A stretch of 64,000 nt of DNA from Microbulbifer thermotolerans. Lineage in GTDB: Bacteria; Pseudomonadota; Gammaproteobacteria; Pseudomonadales; Cellvibrionaceae. Of the stretch, positions 26,423 to 36,046 are shown in pieces. Made by a program: the position numbers and the translations under genes. The stretch spans positions 1 through 64,000 of the forward strand of contig NZ_FOKT01000002.1 of NCBI RefSeq assembly GCF_900112305.1. The letters are read 5' to 3'. A model generated the notes under the pieces. That model saw only the letters and a list, made by a program, of their open reading frames with translations, was not told the origin of the DNA and did no database searches. Every line of letters starts with the position of its first letter. Position 1 is the stretch's first letter.

Positions 26423-26655
26423 CTTGTTAATCTCTACCAGTGTGACAGTGGTGGGGCCTTGTGCCGCCGTACCCTACACCTCTCCTTTGGGTTGTGTCCA
26501 GAAAGAGCCGCTCGGCATTCACATTGGAGCGGCATTCGGGTCATCGTTGTGAATTTTTCCTTCAATAACCACTGCGCGGTAGGTGATACCGTGGAATGTA
26601 GCGTAGGGAAGGGAATCCATCGGCGAATTGGGCCAGATAGCCCGCTGAAACAGAA

Positions 26656-27015
26656 TCAGCGCTTCCCATAGCTCCGGTACAGTGCGCTGTTACAGGTTTC
26701 GCAGATATGGGTCCGCTTGGTGTCTTGGGCGTTCCAGACTCCCCAGTTGCGGATTCGCTTTCCACCACAGTGAATACACTGAATACCGCGCTTTGTATTG
26801 GCGTCGGGGTTCTGTGACTTATAGTCTGCCAAGGTGGGCAGCTTGCGCCATCGCAGCCAACGGATCACCGTGGGGCCGGAAATCATCAGGAAAACAGCAA
26901 TCCACCCTATGATGCCCGCAAGGGGGTGAACACGATGTGCAAGCCATGCTGCCGGGATCAGAGCGGCGAATGTTCCGAGGAGCAGAGTGATTATCAAAGT
27001 GAACATGGTATACAT
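26656..27015 (-). CDS. Small membrane protein with C-terminal zinc ribbon
   Basis: A 119-residue protein with two N-terminal hydrophobic helices (FTLIITLLLGTFAALIPAAWL and LAGIIGWIAVFLMISGPTVI) and a cytoplasmic tail carrying two knuckles, CIHCGG and CETC, that could bind one zinc. The family is not recognised. The start could also be the second Met (MFTLII) three codons in. It is isolated, with gaps of several hundred bases on both sides, and stands at the edge of the AT-rich pocket. Confidence 0.62.
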   Translation of the reverse strand: MYTMFTLIITLLLGTFAALIPAAWLAHRVHPLAGIIGWIAVFLMISGPTVIRWLRWRKLPTLADYKSQNPDANTKRGIQCIHCGGKRIRNWGVWNAQDTKRTHICETCNSALYRSYGKR

Positions 27016-27362
27016 CTGGATTTCCTCATATCAATTGATGCATGGGTATACGTTGGGTGGATAATTTTCCGGCGGGGATTTGCTGTTGGGTGCATAAAGC
27101 TGCGGCGGATCCCGGTGTGTTACGGGCGGTTGGCCGCTAAATTCCGAACTGCATTTCACCTGTAAACGCAGGTAACTACTTGTTTTTCATGCGTTTTCCA
27201 CTGGAAAGTGCGATTTTTACCACACTGGCGTCGTGACGCAAAATTCAACGTGATGAGGCGGGGTGGTGCAGGGGTAGGGGTAGGGGGAGGGATTTCCGTG
27301 TGGTGGCGGTAGGCCCGGCACCGGAATGCCGGACCTCACGGCCACTTGACCCGAATCCATTT
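27016..27362. other. Intergenic region between aroG and the zinc-ribbon gene
   Basis: About 350 bp without a gene. It includes a G-rich tract (about 27260-27300) and, next to the DAHP synthase stop, the hairpin AGGCCCGGCA / TGCCGGACCT (27311-27320 with 27327-27336, one G-U pair), which could end that transcript. No T run follows on the minus strand. Confidence 0.4.
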
Positions 27363-28436
27363 TTAAGAGTTGCGGGCCTTCAGGGGTTCCTTTAACTGTT
27401 CAGCCATCTTCAATAGAAGGGTCTCGGTAGTTTCCCAGTCGATACACTTGTCGGTTACCGATACGCCGTATTCCAGCTGGCTCAGATCTTCTGGGATTTT
27501 TTGGTTGCCGGCTTTGAGATTGCTTTCCACCATGATTCCGATAATGGATTGGTTGCCATCCAGAATCTGGTGGATCACGTTTTCAACAACCAGTGGCTGT
27601 AGCTCGTGATTTTTGTTGGAGTTGGCATGGCTGCAGTCGATCATGATGTTCGGACACAGGCCTGCTTTGCGCAACTCCTGCTCGCACACGGCGACGCTGA
27701 CGGAGTCGTAATTGGGCTTGTTGTTACCACCGCGCAGCACTACGTGGCCGTATTTATTGCCGGTGGTGTGAATGATGGCAACCTGCCCCTGTTTGTTGAT
27801 ACCCAGGAAGCGGTGCGGGTTGGCAGTGGACTGGAGGGCGTTGATGGCCACGTCCAAACTGCCGTCGGTGCCGTTTTTGAAGCCCACGGCGGAGGAGAGA
27901 CCACTGGCCATTTCGCGGTGGGTTTGGGATTCTGTGGTGCGCGCACCGATCGCGGACCAGGAGATCAGGTCTTGCAGATACTGGGGTGAGATGGGGTCCA
28001 GAGCCTCGGTGGCGGTGGGCAACCCCAGCTCGGCGATATCCAGCAACAGTTTGCGGCCGATATGCAGGCCGTCCTGAATCTTGAAGGTGTCGTTTAGGAA
28101 AGGATCGTTGATCAGGCCTTTCCAGCCGACGGTGGTACGCGGCTTTTCAAAATAGACGCGCATAACAATCAGCAGCGTGTCGGATACCTGGTCCGCCACT
28201 TTTTTCAGTCGCTTGGCATAGTCGATGGCTGCGTCCACATCGTGAACGGAGCAGGGGCCGATTACTACCATTAGACGGTGGTCTTTGCGGTCGAGAATAT
28301 CGCGCACGGCGGCCCGGCCGGCGGCCACTGTGGCTTCGGAGGCATCAGTTACCGGCAACTCGGCCTTGAGCTCCTCGGGGCTGATCAGGATTTCCTGGGA
28401 GACGACGTTCAGGTCGTCGAACTGCTGTGTGGTCAT
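27363..28436 (-). CDS. 3-deoxy-7-phosphoheptulonate synthase (class I DAHP synthase)
   Basis: A 357-residue enzyme of the AroF/AroG/AroH family that condenses phosphoenolpyruvate and erythrose 4-phosphate, the first step of aromatic amino acid synthesis. Visible signatures are VVIGPCSVHD, MRVYFEKPRTTVGWKGLINDP, GARTTESQTHREMASG and MIDCSHANSNKN, which carry the metal and substrate residues. The ATG at 28436 is preferred to a TTG at 28466. Which aromatic amino acid inhibits it cannot be told from reading alone. A 213-bp repeat sits in its upstream region, between 28686 and 28898. Confidence 0.95.
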   Translation of the reverse strand: MTTQQFDDLNVVSQEILISPEELKAELPVTDASEATVAAGRAAVRDILDRKDHRLMVVIGPCSVHDVDAAIDYAKRLKKVADQVSDTLLIVMRVYFEKPRTTVGWKGLINDPFLNDTFKIQDGLHIGRKLLLDIAELGLPTATEALDPISPQYLQDLISWSAIGARTTESQTHREMASGLSSAVGFKNGTDGSLDVAINALQSTANPHRFLGINKQGQVAIIHTTGNKYGHVVLRGGNNKPNYDSVSVAVCEQELRKAGLCPNIMIDCSHANSNKNHELQPLVVENVIHQILDGNQSIIGIMVESNLKAGNQKIPEDLSQLEYGVSVTDKCIDWETTETLLLKMAEQLKEPLKARNS

Positions 28437-28685
28437 GGGGCTCGCTATCAGTCTGGTCCTTTCCAATACTCTGGCTGGCGCGCAGAGGGAGCGCCTATGC
28501 TACTTGCTGGGTTGGGGGAGGGCGAGGGTTTCATTTGAAACCAAATGCCGGTTTTCAAGCGCGCACATTATTGCAAACAAGCTCCTATCTTTTGGCGACA
28601 TGGAGGGATCGGATTGTTGTCTTCTGTGTTGGGGCTCATTGCCAGTGTTCATCGAAACCAATTACCTGACCGGGAAGTTTTTTAA

Positions 28686-28898
28686 GGAACCTCTGATTAA
28701 TTCGCTTCCTGACGGTAAAAATTCTTTGGAGCTAGATGAGAAGCTCAGGTGATAGGATGGCCATTTCGAAACCGTCGGATACAGGGATGTATCCGTCGGA
28801 GCTACAAGGAAGTACTCGTGCGTTTTCGAAATGGTCATCCTATTGCCTTAGCGCCACGAAACTAACCAAAGCGTTCACGCGAATTAATCAGAGGTTCC
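28686..28898 (-). mobile_element. 213-bp MITE-like element, copy 2
   Basis: It is flanked by TTAA on both sides (28682-28685 and 28899-28902). The terminal arms are perfectly complementary for at least 20 bases (GGAACCTCTGATTAATTCGC and complement). The internal pair CTCAGGTGATAGGATGGCCA / TGGTCATCCTATTGCCTTAG includes TTTCGAAA boxes and the hairpin CGGATACA...TGTATCCG. The orientation is opposite to copy 1 and the same as copy 3. It lies between the end of the helicase-nuclease gene and the aroG promoter region. Confidence 0.87.
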
Positions 28899-28931
28899 TT
28901 AAGTGCTGGGAGTGAACGTATCCGAGCTTTC

Positions 28932-31900
28932 CTAGTTGAGTTCAGCCAGTTTCTTTAACAGGGGAAAGTAGAGTGCGCAGCGGATATTGCGCTCTCCTCT
29001 GGCGTAAAAGAGTTTGCGGTAATTTTCCAGTTGGCCGCGATATTGCTCCAATTGCAAGTGGACAAATTCGTTTTCGTTTTCGCCAGCGCCCGGCTCTGCA
29101 GTTTTGTAATCCACAATCCAGCGCACATTGTTTTCGTCGATAAAGGTGCGGTCGACAATGGCGCGGCGCAGTTGGCGGCCGCCGCTGTGAAGTTCGAGTT
29201 CACAGGCGGAGGATTTGTGATTGCAGTCGAGTAGCCAGCGTCCGGTTTCGCAGTTCAGGGTGTTCACGACAGCCTGCTCGACTTTTTCTCTGGCTTTTTC
29301 CAGGTTGCCGCCGTAGAGCCCCAGTTGTCCCAGGCGCAGTTGCCAAAGGGGGCGCTGGTTCTGAATGCGCTCCGAATTCCATTCGTTCAGGTCAGATTCG
29401 GCAATAGCGGCCAGTGTCTGGTGGGCCACTGTGCCAGCGTGCCGCAGCCAGCGCAGAGCCACCTGGCCCATTTCGGGGTAGTTCGGCGCTTCGCTTTCCC
29501 GAGGCTGATAGTCCGGCATGCGGTAGCGGGCCAGCCAGTTTTGTTCGGGCAGCTCCGGGGTCTTCCAGTCGCGGGGCAGGCGCAGCAGGTAGTCGAGCTC
29601 GCCGGCGCCTTTTGCTTGTGCTTCAGCCGCAGCCTCAGCTTCCAGCCAGTGGCACCAGTTGTTCGCTTGATCGCGTTCGATCGATGGCCAGATCCCGGCG
29701 AGCAGGGCGGCGGGGCCGGGAGCCTTTAGTTCGCCTTTTTTTTCGTCGCGTTTCAGGCAGGCGAGGAGGTGCAGGGAGCGGATAGCGCGGGTGCAGCCGA
29801 CGTAGAGGAGGCGCGTGCCTTCCAGGCGCTCGCGCTCTCTGTTGTCATGCTTGAGATAGTCGAACAGCGGGTCGGATTCGCCGCGGGCACTTTTCGGAGC
29901 CAGCAGAAAGCGGGGATCGCCCTCCCGGTTCAACCATTCGGCCCAGCGCAGCAGCTGGTCGCCACCGGGTTTGCCGCCCTGGTCCAGGCCGGGAATCAGA
30001 ACGTGTTCGAATTCCAGCCCCTTGGATTTGTGAATTGTCATCACTTGTACTCCGGCATCCTGGCCGGGGCGGGCGAAGAGTTTTTCCAGAGCATTGTAGA
30101 ACGCTTGCCAGTCGCCGATGGTGCCGCCGCTGTCGTGTCGCTCCAGCAACTGAAAAAAGTCTTGTGCGTTGTCGAGCTCGCTTTTGTCCGCGACAGCGGC
30201 GGGTCCGCCGAGTGCCAGCCAAAGGCCCTCGATCCAGAGGCGCAGGGGTTTGCGCCCGCGCTCTTCCCAGGCATCGAGAATTGGTGCAGCAGTGCGGCGC
30301 AGGCGCGCGCGCCCATCTTCGCTGAGCGGTTGGATCGTATCGATTTCCCTCAGTGCCATCAGCAAAGGCCGCGCGGCGGTGTCGGTTGCGGGTGTCTCGC
30401 CATTGCCCCAGTTGGCCAAATGGTAAAGATCCGCCAGTTGCAGACCGCACCAGGGAGCGCGCAGCACGGCCAACCAGCTGATGCGATCGCTGGGGTCGAG
30501 CAGGGCGCGGGTCAGGCTGAGCAGGTCCAGTACCACCATTTTGCTCGCCAGCGGCGCCAGGTCCGGCGCCTGGTAGGGAATACCGGCGGCGGCGAGTGCG
30601 GGCAGTATGCGGCCCAGGTGTTTTTTCTTGCGTACCAGTATGGCGATGCGGGCTTCCGGATCATTTGCCTGCAGCGTTTTCACAAGCTCGACCGCTTGTC
30701 GGGCCTCCCGGATGCGTTCATCGTCGTCGATACAGCCGTAGAAATTCACCGCCGGCCCCGGCCAATGGGTCTTTTTGAAGGCATGGGAGTGCAGGTAGCG
30801 CACTGCGCCGCGGCCGATATTGTCTTCGGCCGGGAAGGCGTGCTGGAAGGTTTCGTTCACCCATTCCACCACCGCGCTCTCGGAGCGGAAATTGACTTGA
30901 AGGTCCAGTGGTGTGAGCGGTACTTGGCCGATGCCGTGTGCGCGGGCTTCGAGAAAAATGCCCACGTTGGCATTGCGGAACCCATAACAGGACTGCATGC
31001 CGTCGCCGACGATAAACAGGGTACGTCCGTCGCCCGGCTCCCAGCCGGTGGTGAGCTTTTCTAGCAGCTGCAGCTGTAGTTGCGAAGTGTCCTGGAATTC
31101 GTCGACAAGGATATGCCGGGTCTGCAAGTCCATTTTCAGTGCCAGGTCGGTGGGCTCTTCGCTGCTGCCCAGTGCCGCCAGTGCGGCCTGGGCCACTTCG
31201 GTATAGTCGGTGGCGCCGAGCTGTTGAAAGACGAGCTTTAATTCCGCCACCAGTTTCGGCAGCACCTGCGCGAGTGATTGCAGCAGTTGCCACTGGTTTT
31301 GCTGAAGCCCCGTCGGCAGGGCGCGGACCTCATCGAAGGCCTCCGTCAGGGCCGAGTTTTCACAGATTTCCTGGGACAGTGCATAGAGGCGGCTTTTGTA
31401 GCCATTGGCACCCGGGACTTCTTTTTCCGCCGGAAATCCGTGGCGTTTATCCACCCGCTTGCGCGGTGTGTTTTTGTCGGTGACCAGCATATTGATCAGA
31501 GCCAGCCAACGGGGCAGGGCGCTGGCATCGGCGCCGGGAAGTTCGTCGATGCCCGCGCAGGCGGCAAGCGGATGGCCGCTGTCGTTTTCGCGCAGGTAGG
31601 CGCCGGCAAAATCCGCCAACTCCAGCAGCTCACCCCGATAGAGAACGAGACGCTCCGCCAGCTGGGTAAGGCGTTCCGCCACCAGTTCATCGATCACGAA
31701 ATGGAAATAGTCCTGTGCGCCCGCCTGGCTGACGCTGAGCAGCGGACCCAGCCATTGCTCGCGCTTTTCCAGTAGTGTCTGCAGCAGCTTGTTGAGTTGT
31801 CCGAGGTCGTTGTCCAGATGCAGTAATAGGTCCTGCAGGTGGGGATCGGGTGTGTCTCCCTGCAGGTGTTTGAGCAGGTTGACCACGGCCATTTCGAAGG

Positions 31901-32363
31901 CAATCTGGGTTTGCTCCAGTGGCTCTCCCGGCGCGCCCAGGCCGCTTTCGATCGGCAGCTGGCTGGCGAGGCTGCGGCAGAGGCCGTCGATGGTTTGAAT
32001 GCGCAGTCGCTGCGGCATTTGCAGCAGTTGCCAGTTCAGTTCCGCGTCGCGGGCCAGCAGTTTTTTGGCCAGTTCCCAGGTAGTAGCGTCGTGGGGATTT
32101 TGTGGCTGTGTTGTGTCGCGGGCCATGTGCAGCGCTTCGATCAGGCGCTGGCGCATTTCTCCGGCGGCCTTGCGGGTAAATGTGATCGCCAGCACTTCCT
32201 CCGGTTGCTGGCAGGTGGCGAGCAGTTTTAACACCCGCTGAGTGAGCAGGCCGGTTTTCCCCGAGCCGGCGGGAGCGGATACGGCAAAACTCTGGGTGAT
32301 GTCCAGGGCGCGGTCGCGGACTTCGGCGTCGATGGGCCGGGATGTGGTGAGCACTTCATTCAT
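28932..32363 (-). CDS. UvrD/AddA-type helicase-nuclease
   Basis: An 1143-residue SF1A helicase. Motif I is APAGSGKTGLLTQRVL, motif Ia ITFTRKAAGEMRQR, motif II LVDEFQDTSQLQ, and later motifs are VMTIHKSKGLEFEHV and LLYVGCTRA. The C terminus has a RecB/PD-(D/E)XK-type motif WIVDYKTAEPG. It is the partner of the gene just upstream (15-bp gap), which has its own nuclease domain. The arrangement is that of an AddAB-like double-strand-break processing complex, the pseudomonad type annotated as a DNA repair pair. No RecBCD genes are in the window. Confidence 0.9.
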   Translation of the reverse strand: MNEVLTTSRPIDAEVRDRALDITQSFAVSAPAGSGKTGLLTQRVLKLLATCQQPEEVLAITFTRKAAGEMRQRLIEALHMARDTTQPQNPHDATTWELAKKLLARDAELNWQLLQMPQRLRIQTIDGLCRSLASQLPIESGLGAPGEPLEQTQIAFEMAVVNLLKHLQGDTPDPHLQDLLLHLDNDLGQLNKLLQTLLEKREQWLGPLLSVSQAGAQDYFHFVIDELVAERLTQLAERLVLYRGELLELADFAGAYLRENDSGHPLAACAGIDELPGADASALPRWLALINMLVTDKNTPRKRVDKRHGFPAEKEVPGANGYKSRLYALSQEICENSALTEAFDEVRALPTGLQQNQWQLLQSLAQVLPKLVAELKLVFQQLGATDYTEVAQAALAALGSSEEPTDLALKMDLQTRHILVDEFQDTSQLQLQLLEKLTTGWEPGDGRTLFIVGDGMQSCYGFRNANVGIFLEARAHGIGQVPLTPLDLQVNFRSESAVVEWVNETFQHAFPAEDNIGRGAVRYLHSHAFKKTHWPGPAVNFYGCIDDDERIREARQAVELVKTLQANDPEARIAILVRKKKHLGRILPALAAAGIPYQAPDLAPLASKMVVLDLLSLTRALLDPSDRISWLAVLRAPWCGLQLADLYHLANWGNGETPATDTAARPLLMALREIDTIQPLSEDGRARLRRTAAPILDAWEERGRKPLRLWIEGLWLALGGPAAVADKSELDNAQDFFQLLERHDSGGTIGDWQAFYNALEKLFARPGQDAGVQVMTIHKSKGLEFEHVLIPGLDQGGKPGGDQLLRWAEWLNREGDPRFLLAPKSARGESDPLFDYLKHDNRERERLEGTRLLYVGCTRAIRSLHLLACLKRDEKKGELKAPGPAALLAGIWPSIERDQANNWCHWLEAEAAAEAQAKGAGELDYLLRLPRDWKTPELPEQNWLARYRMPDYQPRESEAPNYPEMGQVALRWLRHAGTVAHQTLAAIAESDLNEWNSERIQNQRPLWQLRLGQLGLYGGNLEKAREKVEQAVVNTLNCETGRWLLDCNHKSSACELELHSGGRQLRRAIVDRTFIDENNVRWIVDYKTAEPGAGENENEFVHLQLEQYRGQLENYRKLFYARGERNIRCALYFPLLKKLAELN

Positions 32364-32378
32364 ATGCGCAGTTTTCAG

Positions 32379-35090
32379 TTAGCGGTCCTGTTCCCGTTCC
32401 GGCCAGCGGTTGAGGGGCCAGAGTTGCGGATCGTTGTCCGCGGGGCGATCAAAGATCAGGGTGGCGGTCCCGCTTCGGTATTCCTCGGCCAGCATTTGCA
32501 GGCTCTGCCGCCAGCGGTCGTTCAACTCCTGCCAAGTGCTGTAGGGGGCGTCTTTCTGGGTATCGACAACAGCCTTGATCCCGTCGATGGGGTCTTGCAG
32601 GTCGCCGCAGCCATTCCATTTACAATCGTTGGTACGCACTTGAGCAAAGGCGATGGCACGGGCTTTGGGTTGGGTCAGGGCATAGAGGGGTAACTGGGGT
32701 TCGCGAATACGCTCGCTGAGCCAGTCGTTGATATTTGGTTGGCCGGTCTTGTAATCGATAACCAGCTGCTCGCCGCTGGCGAGCTGGTCGAGGCGGTCTA
32801 GGCGCAGGCTGAATTTGAGTCCGCCGATTTCCACCTGCTGTTCCCATTCGATGTTTTCCACCGCAAAGGCAGGGCGCGCGGCTTCTAGTTGTAGCCATTG
32901 CTGGAGCAGGCGCTGTAGCCGCTGTTTCTCCATGTCCCAGAAGCCCGCGGGTAGTTGTCCGTGCTTTTTGCGTGCGCCGCGCAGTGAGCGGTCTATGGCC
33001 GCATCTATGATCCCTTGGCGCGCTTCGTTGTCCACGGACTGGAGCCGCACGGAATCGCCGCACTGTTGCCAGAACTCCGCCAGTACCTGATGCACGATAT
33101 TGCCGCGCTCGGCGGGACTGGGACCTATATCCGGCAGCTGGAATTCCACGGCGCCAAGGCGGTGGCGCAGCTGCGCGTTGAGAGGGCAGCGGGCTTGGGC
33201 CTGGAGTACCGAGGCGCCGCCCCGCACGCGCCGGCAGTCTGCCGGGGTTAGAGGCGGAAGGCGGTCGTCGGTGATTTTCTCCAGCGCCACTGCGGCGGCA
33301 AGTTGTTCGCAGTGCGTGCTCAGAGGGTCGCCATCCACTGGACCTGCTGTTTCCAGCTTGCCGAACAGGGGGCTGAGTTCCTGTGCGACGCCATCTTCTT
33401 CGCAGGCATAGCTGACGACGATTTCCGGGCTGGCGTTGAGCAGGTCGGCGGTCAGCTCAGTGGCCAGCTCTAGCTCCCGCTCGGCGGTGGCGCGGGGCAT
33501 TTTCCAGTGTTTCTGCCACTGGATGGGCAACAGTGGGTTGGGATTGGGTACCGGCGGCCATTGCTGTTGGCCGAATCCCACCAGGCGCAGGTGATCGAAG
33601 GCGAGACCGCCGGCTTCGAGCACGCCGAGAATCTGCAGTGGCCCGTCGCGGGTCTCTGCCTGAAAGGGGGTCCGGCTGGCGATCTGGCGCAGTTGCTGCA
33701 GGGCTTGGGCCAGACTGAGGCTGCCAGCAAACTCGGACAGGGCGGCCAAGTCTTCGAGCGCGCTTTCCCACTGTTGCAGCTGCTGATATTCCTGGCTGTC
33801 CGGGTTGCGGCAGCCGGGCCAGCCGAGGATTGCGAGCACCTCGGAAAATCGCACCGCCCAAATTTCCGCCGGAGCACGCTGCCAGCGGCGCTGCCGGTCA
33901 CCGATCTGTTCCAGTTGGCGCGGCAGCTGTGCGGTTTCCAGCCCCAGCTTTTCCGCTGTGCGCTCGACCCAGTAGCGGAGCGTGGCGCCATCGATACGTC
34001 GCAGCTCGAGTTGTTGCAGGCGGCGGAAAACGGCACTTCTGAGCCAGAAGCCATCCGTTTCCGCTTCATCGGGGGTATGCCAGAAAGGGTTGAAGAGCAG
34101 GTTTCTGAGCTGGGTGCAGTCCCAGTCGTCCCGCAGCAGTTCCAACAGTTGCAGGGCTGCACTCCCGACCGGTGTCTGGGCCAGTGGTGTGCCGGCGGAG
34201 AAGTTAAACGGCAGGGTGTAGCGGTGCTGGGCAGGACTTAGGAACTGTGGCTCCAGTACGCGGGCGAAGACGGCCTCAACCTGGGCGCGACACTGCCCCA
34301 GATTGTTGACCACGATACCGACACTGGCGTTGGGAGAGTGCGCCAGTTTTTGCGCGGCCCAACGGGCGGCCTGATAGAGTTCGTCTTCCAGGTCGCGGCA
34401 GGGGGCGCGGCGGATTTCCGCACGGCGTTGACTGGACTGGTGTTTGACCACTTTGTCCGCCGCACTGTGAATGATGGCTGCCGCCAGCGGCGGCATCTGC
34501 GCGAACCCCGCGGTGTCGATGCGCGGCAGTGGTTGCAGGACATGCTCGCGCAGGGCGCGCAGAATCAGCTGGTCGCGCTGATCCGGTGTGATCGCCTGGT
34601 GATTGTGAAGTTGCCGGGCGAAGCTGCGGATCATTGCAAAGAGCGGATACTGATCTTTATTCAGAGTCAGTGCGAAGCGTTCCAGCAGCGGGTCCAGCGC
34701 CGCATCCAGTTGTTCAATATCGTCCACCAGCTGCCACTGAAGCAGTTGTGCCAGGGCGTTGTCCGCATCCCGACAAAGCTGCGGCGCGTTCAACAGCGGG
34801 CGCTCAAGGGCTTCATCCAGGGCCCGCTGCCACAGCAGTTCCCGTTGCTCGCGGTTCAGCAGCCGTTTCATGGCGGGTTTCCAGCCGCGTTGCTGCAAGT
34901 CATCCCACAGTTTATCCAGCCAGCCCGAAAGGGATTCCACCGGCGGTGGTACCCAGCTGCCACCGGGCGGCTGCTGGGCTGCATAGACTTGCTGACAGCG
35001 GTTGCGCAAGCGGTTGTTTGGCGTTAGGAGCAGGCCTCCCGGGGGAAGCTCGGCAAGGATATCCAGGGCGGGGAATGCCGGTTGCAGCAT
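32379..35090 (-). CDS. AddB-like PD-(D/E)XK nuclease family DNA repair protein
   Basis: A 903-residue protein with an inactivated helicase-like body. It opens with LLTPNNRLRNRCQQVY, has no full Walker A motif, and ends in a RecB-type nuclease domain (GNIVHQVLAEFW, then ERLDQLASGEQLVIDYKTGQPN-like residues: LRLDRLDQ followed by VIDYKTGQP). It matches the 'probable DNA repair protein' family that pairs with AddA-type helicases in pseudomonads. It is translated just ahead of the helicase gene and is probably in the same complex. GEIR-like iron-sulfur cysteines of classical AddB are not obvious. Confidence 0.85.
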   Translation of the reverse strand: MLQPAFPALDILAELPPGGLLLTPNNRLRNRCQQVYAAQQPPGGSWVPPPVESLSGWLDKLWDDLQQRGWKPAMKRLLNREQRELLWQRALDEALERPLLNAPQLCRDADNALAQLLQWQLVDDIEQLDAALDPLLERFALTLNKDQYPLFAMIRSFARQLHNHQAITPDQRDQLILRALREHVLQPLPRIDTAGFAQMPPLAAAIIHSAADKVVKHQSSQRRAEIRRAPCRDLEDELYQAARWAAQKLAHSPNASVGIVVNNLGQCRAQVEAVFARVLEPQFLSPAQHRYTLPFNFSAGTPLAQTPVGSAALQLLELLRDDWDCTQLRNLLFNPFWHTPDEAETDGFWLRSAVFRRLQQLELRRIDGATLRYWVERTAEKLGLETAQLPRQLEQIGDRQRRWQRAPAEIWAVRFSEVLAILGWPGCRNPDSQEYQQLQQWESALEDLAALSEFAGSLSLAQALQQLRQIASRTPFQAETRDGPLQILGVLEAGGLAFDHLRLVGFGQQQWPPVPNPNPLLPIQWQKHWKMPRATAERELELATELTADLLNASPEIVVSYACEEDGVAQELSPLFGKLETAGPVDGDPLSTHCEQLAAAVALEKITDDRLPPLTPADCRRVRGGASVLQAQARCPLNAQLRHRLGAVEFQLPDIGPSPAERGNIVHQVLAEFWQQCGDSVRLQSVDNEARQGIIDAAIDRSLRGARKKHGQLPAGFWDMEKQRLQRLLQQWLQLEAARPAFAVENIEWEQQVEIGGLKFSLRLDRLDQLASGEQLVIDYKTGQPNINDWLSERIREPQLPLYALTQPKARAIAFAQVRTNDCKWNGCGDLQDPIDGIKAVVDTQKDAPYSTWQELNDRWRQSLQMLAEEYRSGTATLIFDRPADNDPQLWPLNRWPEREQDR

Positions 35091-35148
35091 GGAATCAGGA
35101 TTTCGGTTTTACGTGTCGCTTGGATTAACCCGGTTTCGCTGGCAGGTG

Positions 35149-35979
35149 TCAAGCGGGTGAACCGCTGGAAATCAGCAGGGGGGCAAATTCGGAAAAAGCG
35201 CCGGCAATGCGGCCGCCGGGATCGGGGGCACTGGTCAACAGCAGGCTTTGCTCCGGTTGTGCGCCGGTCTTCAGGTTCAGCTCTTCGAGCCACCAACGCA
35301 CCCGCCGCGCGATTGCCTCTCCGGAATCCAGCCATTGAATGCGGCGCGGTGCGAAGCGATCGAGCTCTTCGCGGAGCAGTGGAAAGTGGGTGCAGGCCAG
35401 CACGGCGATGTCCACCTTATCGCCACCGGCAGTGTGAAAAATCCGCGCCAGTACGGGCGTCAATGCTTCTGCGGTTACCGTTTCGCCGCGGAGCTTGGCT
35501 TCGGCCAGGTGTACCAGTTCCGGAGCCGGCACATTGATAACGCGGTTGCCGTTGGCGAACTGCTCGATCAGTTCACGGGTGTAGTTGCGGTTTACGGTTC
35601 CCTGGGTAGCTATCAGGGCGATGGTGCGTGTCTGGGTTGCCGCCGCCGCCGGCTTGATGGCCGGTACGACACCAACCACTGGTTCAGCGAGCACTTCCCG
35701 CAGCTGCGGCAGGGCCAGGGTGCTGGCCGTATTACAGCCGACTACGAGGATGTCGGCTCGACAGCGGGACATCATTCTGTAGGCTTGATCGACGATACGC
35801 GGGCGCAACTCGTCTTCGCTTTTAATACCGTAGGGATAAAAGCCGTTGTCTATACCAAAATGCAGGGTTAGACCGGGCAGCAGGCGGCGTATCTCCCGCG
35901 CTATGCTGATGGCGCCCACTCCGGAATCGAAGATCAGCGCGCTGGGGGGCAAGCTGTTAGAATACGCGGCTTCCGTCAT
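35149..35979 (-). CDS. murI: Glutamate racemase
   Basis: A 276-residue enzyme making D-glutamate for peptidoglycan. Both catalytic cysteines are present: VVGCNTASTLALP (about residue 80) and VLACTHFPLL (about residue 192). The N-terminal IFDSGVGAISIAREI and the substrate loop YPYGIKSEDEL are typical. It diverges from rmuC with 67 bp between the starts, and lies downstream of nothing on its own strand, so it has its own promoter and may read through into the AddB-like gene (58 bp). Confidence 0.95.
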   Translation of the reverse strand: MTEAAYSNSLPPSALIFDSGVGAISIAREIRRLLPGLTLHFGIDNGFYPYGIKSEDELRPRIVDQAYRMMSRCRADILVVGCNTASTLALPQLREVLAEPVVGVVPAIKPAAAATQTRTIALIATQGTVNRNYTRELIEQFANGNRVINVPAPELVHLAEAKLRGETVTAEALTPVLARIFHTAGGDKVDIAVLACTHFPLLREELDRFAPRRIQWLDSGEAIARRVRWWLEELNLKTGAQPEQSLLLTSAPDPGGRIAGAFSEFAPLLISSGSPA

Positions 35980-36046
35980 TGTTCACAAATTAATCCCGAC
36001 TGCTCAATCCGGTCAGAAAAGAATACCTCAAATCCAAGAGTTTTAT

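Noticed and set aside
26390-26671. 93-codon plus-strand frame
   Set aside because: Overlaps the hairpin region and the end of the zinc-ribbon gene; low-complexity, Cys/Arg-rich translation typical of non-coding DNA.
29769-31064. 431-codon plus-strand open frame
   Set aside because: Antisense to the AddA-type helicase gene, which has all motifs intact.
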